A stretch of 64,000 bases of DNA, taken from NCBI GenBank assembly GCA_031002005.1, contig JARYHS010013630.1:25387112-25451111 (forward strand). The letters are read 5' to 3'. Position 1 is the first letter of the stretch. Each line of letters begins with the position of its first letter. Under the pieces are notes generated by a model. It made no database searches, had not been told where the DNA came from, and worked only from the letters and a program-made list of their open reading frames with translations. This document shows, piece by piece, positions 57,126-64,000 of this stretch. Both the position numbers and the translations under genes were made by a program. Source of the stretch: Vandiemenella viatica (Eukaryota > Arthropoda > Insecta > Orthoptera > Morabidae).

Positions 57126-57769
57126 TAGGGATGATGTAAATAAATATTTTAATAATTTTTGAATGTCAGTTTCTTCCTTCAATAATTTACATGTGATACT
57201 CGAGAACATTCTTCAGCGATAAAATACAAAAATTAGAAATTGCATTCAACCCCGTAGGAATGTTGACTTTGACGTTGAGCTAAGTTAACAAAATTAATGT
57301 AATAAATTTCTATATTGACATACATCAATGTAATTCTTATAATTTACATCGTTTACATTTGTACATCTAAATTTACAAAGTTGTTATATTTTTTAAATAT
57401 ATAGTAATTTTGGAGTTCAGTAAGACTAAAAACAGGAAATTTCTTTTTCTTTAATTTTAATCGTTCGCTATTACTTAATAATATTAGCTACAGTAAAGAC
57501 GATTGCATTTATGAATAAAAATTAAACAGTTCAAAAAATAATTCTTTTTAAATTCCGTCCTCTTGAGCCAGGGTCTCGCAAAAATTATCTGCACACAAAA
57601 AATTTAGGCCTTGCCCCGCCCTGGTTGATATCCAACATTCACACATCACATATAAACATCCCTCCCCCCTCTCCTCCTCAGGCTATTTGCATTTCATATA
57701 CAACCATTAATGGAATATACCACCCAACGAAGATAGATTCAATTTTCTTTTAGGCTTCCCTTTCTCAAA
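57126..57769. other. Unassigned AT-rich stretch with a CAGGG-type end
   Basis: Mostly AT-rich. At about 57600-57627 the text TTTAGGCCTTGCCCCGCCCTG reads, in complement, as a CAGGGCGGGGCAAGG terminus of the hAT kind, and AGCCAGGGTCTCGCAAAAA lies 50 bp upstream. No matching partner or duplication was found. Confidence 0.35.
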
Positions 57770-57901
57770 GCCTCTTCTTTATAACTTTATCATTTTATAT
57801 TAATGGCTTCATCAATACCAATTTCTTCCATTCTATTTCCTTTCTCAAAGCCTCTTTATATTAATAGCTTCCATCAATACCAATTTCTTCCATTCTATTT
57901 C
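57770..57901 (+). repeat. Imperfect tandem duplication, ~65-75 bp unit
   Basis: CCTTTCTCAAAGCCTCT, then TTATATTAATGGCTTCATCA and ATACCAATTTCTTCCATTCT, is repeated directly as CCTTTCTCAAAGCCTCTTTA, AATAGCTTCCATCA and the same last segment. The first unit has an extra ~18 bp (TCTTTATAACTTTATCAT). Confidence 0.9.
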
Positions 57902-58133
57902 CGTCCACCAAAGATATTGCTTCACGCCTTTTATGACATCTTTGACCCTTTTAAGGAAATTTTGCAGAGTTAATATTCCACTTCATTATTTAATTTTCAC
58001 ACAAGTACGATCACAGTAAGGGTCCCAATTCTAAATAAGTACCACATACCTTACAGGTTTCTCAACAAGTAGATAAACTTACTAATAAAGAGATAATTGC
58101 AGCAGTTCAAAACTTAGTAGAAAACATTTAACA

Positions 58134-58880
58134 ATGACAGTAGTCGGCAACAATTGTGCCCTGCGCCTAGCTGCAGCCCTTCCTGATAAACTCCGGTCGA
58201 CCCTGACAAGACTTCTCCAAGTGTGCACCAATCAGTCGGATTTCGAGGCAACCATGGAGTGTTTCGAAAGCAAGGAGCCCGATCCCACCAGTCCACCCAC
58301 AGAAGCACCTGAAGAACCACACACTGAAGTACCTGAAGAACCTACAGCCTCACATTAGGAATCAATACCTGTTCCTGACGCAAGCTGCCTCTCGACGGTT
58401 ACACCGGCAAAACAACCACCCCCAGCAAGACCTACGCCAATCAGACAAAGATCTAAGAATCATATTGACCGAGCCCCAAAAGAAGCCACAAGAAAGAAGA
58501 CAGTCACGCAGTGCTACCGCTGCCAAGGACTTCGACACTTAGCACATGAATGGAAATCCAAGGTGCGATGTGTCCGCTGTGGTGAGGAGCACAGTGACCT
58601 GTGTTAACTACGGCGGCGACCACGCCGCATGCTACAGTGCTTGCCCTGTCAGAAAGAAGATCCAGTCTTCCTACAATAGGAGTTATCCTCCAACCACAAA
58701 CAATCACCCAGCAGAAGAAAAGAAGAATCATCATTGGAAACGGACACCGGATCATCCGTACCATATAGCCCACTCGAAACATCAATCATCTACCATTGAA
58801 GATCACCAAGGCAACCTCAGGAAAGGTTTAACAACAAAGCGGTTACCAACGCAACTATGCTGCAGACATGACTGCTGAGA
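58134..58880 (+). pseudogene. LINE ORF1 (gag-like, zinc-knuckle) relic
   Basis: One frame (58134-58358) gives MTVVGNNCALRLAAALPDKL, then a Pro/Glu-rich EPDPTSPPTEAPEEPHTEVP stretch. A frame continuing past a stop carries knuckles CYRCQGLRHLAHEW and VRCVRCGEEHSDLC (near 58513-58605). The next frame (58546-58878) carries VNYGGDHAACYSACPVRKK. The order of one broken and one full CCHC-type knuckle followed by a CGGDHAA..Y..CP..K block is that of Jockey/I-clade ORF1 RNA-binding proteins. The first knuckle lacks its last Cys (Trp instead). Stops and frameshifts make it non-functional. No RT follows. Confidence 0.8.
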
Positions 58881-59539
58881 GGAGCTGCGCCGTGAAGACC
58901 AATAGAGTAACATCGCCCAACTACTGGCGCAGCTGATCTCGAAGTTGACATCTTGCAGCTAGTTAGAGCATCATCACAAACTTGGTTGAGGCGCTGATCA
59001 CTCCTGTGGACAAGCGGCGTCAGAATCCACATCTTGAAGATACCATAAGAACAGCCAAACTGACGACACACCTAGAGCGAAGTTACTCTCATCGTACTGA
59101 TCTTGGAGTAAATTTCCGCCAACAAAAACTCCACTAAACTCTGCTCAATGGAGCAGATATTTGCTGTGGCTGCGAAATTTTTGCCATTTGTAAGGAATTA
59201 ACTATCGACTTTTTAAATTAGTTATTTTATTTCAGTTTCTATGTTTCATGTGCCGCGAATTGTTACATTTTGTCGTATTCTAAGAAATTAAATGCTTATT
59301 ACTTATTCACAGTTGTAGTTAAGTTGATTTTACGGTGGTGTGCCGTGTTAAGTTTCGGAAAACTCATAGTGTGCAGCGAATAGAAAAAGGTTACGGATCA
59401 CTGATATAGATGATCAGTTCAGAAACAAAGTGATTAATTTCAAAGCTTTTTACCACAACTTTAACAAGTCAGAGCAGGTGGAAGTAGGAGAGCCTTCTAG
59501 AAAGAGAAAGGTCAAAGTTATTTTTTCTTAAGAATCTAC
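58881..59539. other. Unassigned stretch after the ORF1 relic
   Basis: The first ~240 bp (GC-richer, to about 59120) may be the ORF1 tail of the same LINE. The rest is AT-rich with no motif. Confidence 0.35.
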
Positions 59540-59890
59540 TTGTCTCTTATTGTCACAAACAGCAATGGAGAAAGGTCATTGGTCAAAAACATGCTTCGAA
59601 CATCCATGTTATTATGCAGGCTCAACGTTTTGGCTTTGCTCAGCGTTGAAATTGATATTTTAAGACAGATAATTTATGTAGATATCATAAGCAGAATTAT
59701 TAATTTGAAGCTTAGCCGCAACCGTTCAGCATTTAAATATGCGTGTAATAATTTTTATTGGAACAGAAACATGGAAATATTTGAAACTAAAATATTTCTG
59801 TTTTTCATGAAGGCTCTTTTCGCTAGTGCTATTCTGCTTTTAACATCATTACTGCTTCAGGCATCGGTTGTAACTTTACTTCCTAAGTAA
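59540..59890 (+). pseudogene. hAT transposase C-terminal relic
   Basis: An open run reads SLIVTNSNGERSLVKNMLRT, then CRLNVLALLSVEIDILRQII and DIISRIINLKLSRNRSAFKY. It corresponds to the dimerisation region of ZMYM/TTF-type hAT transposases (NGERSFS.LKR.K..LRS.M...RLN.LALLSIE..I), with several substitutions. A hAT-like right terminus lies downstream at about 60796 (complement of CAGGGCCGTCTTTAGAATCT), but no left end or target duplication was found. Confidence 0.75.
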
Positions 59891-59984
59891 CAAAATTCAC
59901 TAACTTCTTCCGTCGCATCCGACCATAGTTTTATATTTAATCTACTATTATTGGTATCATTTCTGCTACATTTTCATCACTTTT

Positions 59985-60478
59985 GTCTTGCTTTGGTTTA
60001 TATTCAGTCAAAAATCTTACTTCAGTTTTTTGTTCATGATATTCGATAACTTCTCAATATCCTCTACCTGTTCTGTTAATGACATGTCATCAGCAAATCG
60101 TAGCATACTGATTTTTTTCTCCTTGAACACTTATGCCACATTCAAACCTCTCTTTCACTTCCTTTATTGCTTCTTCTGCATACAAATTGAATATTAATGG
60201 GGATAGAATACAAGCTTGTCTCACACCCTTTTAAACTCAAGCGCGTCTCTCATGATTCTCAACTTTTATTACAGTTACTTGATTCTTATAAAGATTATAT
60301 TCTTCGATCTCGATATTTTAGACCCGACTTCTTTAAAATTTGGAGCATCTTGCCCCACCTAACATTATCAAAAGCTTTTTCTAAATCAACAAACCCCATA
60401 AAAGTATCTTTGTTTTTCTTGATCCGCCCTTCAAATATTAATCTTAAGGCCAGAATCGCTTCTAAGTTACTTTTAAAA
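59985..60478 (-). pseudogene. LINE reverse transcriptase relic, antisense
   Basis: Minus-strand frames with several stops read KDTFMGFVDLEKAFDNVRWG (motif A, about 60420-60350), MLQILKKSGLKYRDRRI, then ACILSPLIFNLYAEEAIKEV (about 60215-60155), ISMLRFADDMSLTEQVEDIE (catalytic FADD, about 60110-60050) and NIMNKKLK. The DLEKAFDxVxW and RFADDM wording differs from LINE-A, B and C, so it is another non-LTR family (CRE/R2- or RTE-like; not resolved). Confidence 0.82.
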
Positions 60479-60796
60479 TTGAAATATAAATAATTTTTTT
60501 CATGTTTGGGAATGTAGATATTTCTCTTTTTTTAATTAAAATTGTTCGTTGCAGCGTTAATAAATTGAATTGAATAGGTAAAAGATTTTAAACTCCATTT
60601 ATTTCTATCTCATCAATTCATCTTTTAAACATGATAAACTAATATTTTCTACAGTTTAATAATAAGTTTAACACGTTTCTTCTTTTTCTGAAAATTTCTG
60701 TGAAATGCGAGGTTAAATTTCAAAATACTCGTATTTGCGGGGGAGGGCCTGCACCACAAGTTGAGCCTACTAGTTTACAGATTCTAAAGACGGCCC

Positions 60797-63167
60797 TGGA
60801 CTCTTCTCTGCTCAGTTTCGCGGAATGTAACAATAAAATTACGTCAAAATATATGTGATCCAAAAAATGTGAGAAATTTTCTTCCATTAATTTTGTGCGT
60901 AAAACTCAGAATGAAATATGAATACTGGTAAAAGATATTAATCATATTATTATAGAGATAACAAGTAAATTTCTGAATTGTTCCAACAGTTAGTAAGAAA
61001 AATGATACTACAATTCGCCATCTGCGTATTGGTGAACATACATTAACTTATGTTTTAGACTAATGAAGAGCAAAATATATAGGCTAATTAATGTTGTCCA
61101 GCATATCGTAAGCACAAAACAGTCCACAATGCGGGTACCAATTCAGAAGTCATTAAACTTTACAAGAGACTCTGTGGGGTGCCAATTAACCCTCGCTGCT
61201 ACTTCCTTTGTATCTCTAGAACACAAGCCTTTACCAAATCCAGTGCTAACAGTAAGGAAGGAACGAAAGGAAGTAAGAAAAACATTCATATTGCAATATA
61301 TTTTATAACTCGCACACACTATCCAAAACACGGAAAAGTCAATAATGACGAAACTAGCGTTCATTTACGCATAACTGTTAAGATATTCATAAACTAGTAC
61401 TCCTATTGCACAAAGTGCGGCTCTCATTAACTGTGCGAATGGGAACATAAAATCATCTAACTCTGGGAAAGATACACCACGCGCAGGAGAAAGGATTCTT
61501 CATTCGTCATTTGTTCGTCGTTTTCGTAATCGATTTTCCAGTCAAAGGCAGAAAGAATTCTGAACCAAAATCTTTCAAATTCCATTTTCAGTGGGGACTT
61601 TTTATGTCAGGAGTCCTAATAGTAACTGAAGAAGAAGGGAATTGGAAATAATTGCTGGTAAGTTTTGGTCGGTTTACTTGTAAAATATGCAAGTCTTTGT
61701 CGTATGTTGGGCAATAGTGAAGCTAATACGATTGACGGATTAAAACGATGATCAATATTGCACTCGCAAACGAGACATCCGCGGAAAATTTACTTCGATC
61801 ATAATTGTGGAAACAATTGCTTAGAAGCCTTTGTAAGAAGTTAGTTATTGCAAACTTGAAGACATTATGGAGCAAAATCACGGAATATATATTCCGCAGT
61901 TTAACCCATCAGTGTGACTTTACGAGTTAAAGTGTCAAAGTGTCGGTGAGGCACAGTGCATCCAGGTTCGAATCCCGGGCCAGGCTTATGGACAATGATG
62001 ATTGTGGTATTTTGACGGTCTCCCGTAATTGCCTAACAGAATATTGTGACAATCACTAATCTCCGCCTTATAAATTACGCAAATAAAATATACATTTATT
62101 AAGCATAAAAGGTTACGAGTTTCACAAGCATGTACCGACAGTTCTACTGGTGATACCTCTGCCAACAGACAAGCGAACAAACCCGCTACCAGCCTACCCA
62201 CCCCCTCCCCCACACACACACCCAAATAACCGTAACAATAATTAATATAACAGTAATAATAATTTCATCGTTTTTAAATGTTTCTACCCGCATTCGGAAA
62301 AATATTATTGCTTTCGACATGGATTCTTCGGATAAATCTTTAAATTTTCCTTTGTAAGATTGTGTATGTGTATGTGTGAGAGACAAAAATAAAGGGAGGA
62401 GCTAAGAAAAAAAAGCGAACCCGATGTTAAAAATCGGGGAGCGGGCGATGTACAGTTATTAACTGCAGCTGTGAGGTGTAAACTTGGGTTATAAGTGTGT
62501 TTCAATGTATTTTTTCGAGGAATCAGATTTTTATTGTGTTGTGTTAGTATACTCATAATGAGAGATTCCAGATTCAGAAGTAAATACGTTCTTTGGTGTA
62601 ATCGTTGATGTGGTTCAAATATTGGTTAGAATAATTAAGGTTAACTGGCCTGTAGACTGCGAGAGAAACAAAAATGTCGAGTAGATTGTAGAGCTTTTAC
62701 GGTGGTTGTGAGAGGAAGAGATGCTTGCATAGAGTGGTTGAACTAGAAATGAGTAGAAAAGTGTTAACTTATTAAGTTTTTCGTAAAGGCTAATCTCTAG
62801 GACTCCTTTTCTAAATTGTACAAATGTCGATCCTCCAAACTGCTATCCAATCACTGAGGAAGAACCTTCTGGCATAAAACTGGACTGGGTAAAATAGAGA
62901 ACCCTCAATCGTATAAGAACAGGAGTGGCTCCAGTAAAAACTAACATGTATATTTGGGGTCTGACAACAAACCATGTATCATCTCTATGCTTGCAAACAG
63001 TGCCAGTTTTCAACAACACTCGAAGACCTATTGACAGGAAGGGAGATTGATAACTTTGTCCAACATTGGGCAAAACATTTATGTCTAGACACGAAAAAGT
63101 AAGTAAGTTCGTAAAGGCATAATGAAATTGTTTGTTGTACTGTAAAGAAGCCATTTATGAACGCTGC

Positions 63168-63170
<3 letters not shown>
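60797..63170. other. Unassigned stretch
   Basis: AT-rich, with no recognised host exon. A B-box-like GGTTCGAATCCCGGG near 61964 could be a SINE head, but no A box sits at the right distance. A short (CA)n lies near 62211-62220. A poly-A tract follows (next entry). Confidence 0.35.

Positions 63171-63257
<87 letters not shown>
63171..63257 (+). repeat. Poly-A tract, 87 nt
   Basis: An uninterrupted A run flanked by GCTGCAGT and CAGAAGGGAC. No retroposon body was recognised upstream. It may be the tail of a processed insertion or an expanded microsatellite; the length is assembly-sensitive. Confidence 0.9.
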
Positions 63258-63258
<1 letters not shown>

Positions 63259-64000
63259 AGAAGGGACATGACACGCAATTTTCCCAATTGCTGTTTTAAA
63301 GCATTACTACGATTTCGGACAAATATGCACAATCTTAGAACGTTTCTTTCGATATGTCTTTCACTTTTTTTATAAAGTACCTAATCGTAATTCATCGGAT
63401 TTGGATCTGAGGTTTGCACCGCTTTATTTATTCATGTTAATAAAACTTTCTGAAAACTGAGCAGACAGGAGTGGACTTGATGAGCATTATAGGTCAGTGG
63501 TTGGCTTGAGATTTGGGACTTGGAACATTCTTTGTGGCTGACAAAGGACAAGTCGAGATTGTAGCTTCTCCCGCTATCTCTCGTTCTGTGACGTGTGAAA
63601 GACAAAGGCCATATCTCAGCTGCTCCATTTGCGTTAATATAATCGTATCACAAGCAGTAAGGCGGCTGTTGCAATGTCAGGCATTTTTCTTTTTTTGAGA
63701 TGGGGATCTGTTTGCAGTTTATATAACGAAAGTTCACTATGTTATTTGACCGTGAAGTAGATCCCATTATCTGACGATCTTCTGTGATAAGAAGATCACT
63801 GGTCGTATGGTCTCTCCAGTGTCAGGCCTTTAATCTGGGATTCGTAGTTCCTTGGCCCTCGATTGATGTGGCAGTGATGTGGTTTGCAAGTATCTCTTAT
63901 TTAGTTCCTCTATATATATGTAATAGTCGTCACTGTTGTTTCTCTGTTTGCAGATAACAGTATAGTTTATTGGCAGCAGAATTGGATCTCCGAGAGACGA
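63258..64000. other. Unassigned right edge
   Basis: No element or gene is established. A pyrimidine-rich acceptor-like TTTCTCTGTTTGCAG ends at 63953, followed by an open frame to the window end, but it is too short to judge. Confidence 0.3.

Noticed and set aside
57555..60796. One large hAT from CAGGGTCTCG (57565) to the CAGGGCCGTC end (60796)
   Set aside because: The termini do not match each other well and no 8-bp duplication could be found; only the internal C-terminal relic is supported.
61950..61985. tRNA or SINE head around GGTTCGAATCCCGGG
   Set aside because: No A box at the proper distance and no second copy in the window.
63954..64000. Exon starting after TTTGCAG at 63953
   Set aside because: Only 47 bp remain in the window; one open frame of this length is expected by chance.

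Overview
This window looks like AT-rich, transposon-saturated insect nuclear DNA. The nested DNA transposons (mariner, pogo, several hAT families), several non-LTR retrotransposon families and tRNA-derived SINEs, together with one host gene split by a ~10 kb intron, suggest a large-genome polyneopteran, possibly an orthopteran. The organism call is an inference: it rests on overall character and on remembered similarity of the SINE and LINE tails, not on a search. There are no bacterial-type operons, no CRISPR array and no rRNA.

Host content: the only confident host gene is the 3' end of a HECT E3 ubiquitin ligase, best matched to UBE3B. A penultimate coding exon (647-758) is joined in phase to a terminal exon (10990-11162) that carries the catalytic cysteine. 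The 10.2 kb intron between them holds a hAT element with a nested LINE tail, a LINE-B copy, two mariners and a MITE. Two short splice-flanked open segments (25619-25701 and 26749-26823) may be exons of an unidentified gene.

Mobile layer, left to right. LINE-A 3' end (1-305). hAT family 1 copy 1 (2114-3670) with a nested antisense LINE-C tail. LINE-B (3900-6128). Mariner-1 (6286-7572). MITE (7812-8702). Mariner-2 (9521-10847). Mariner-3 (13884-15144). hAT family 1 copy 2 (16758-17842). Two head-to-tail LINE-A copies with a SINE (22478-25092). Antisense LINE-A (27562-29815). SINE (30287-30520). A dispersed repeat carrying a hAT MITE (31112-32335). A 4.6 kb decayed hAT (32379-37004). SINE (38295-38543).

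The best-preserved part is a three-layer nest at 39840-49171: a LINE-C copy interrupted by a structurally complete pogo-type element with an intact transposase (40052-42827) and by a 4.3 kb hAT whose transposase has one apparent 1-nt lesion (43823-48133). Further right are an antisense LINE-B (49716-50405), a mariner end fused to a LINE-A tail (50680-50827), and a foldback-like element (about 52440-57125). The foldback-like element has long inverted arms built of ~500 bp tandem units, pieces of an uncharacterised protein on opposite strands, and a hAT inserted in that gene. The right end holds a LINE ORF1 (gag-like) relic, an antisense LINE RT relic, a hAT C-terminal relic and long unassigned AT-rich DNA with an 87-nt poly-A run.

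Target-site duplications were read directly for most DNA transposons (8 bp for hATs, TA for mariner and pogo), which fixes the element boundaries and the order of insertion.
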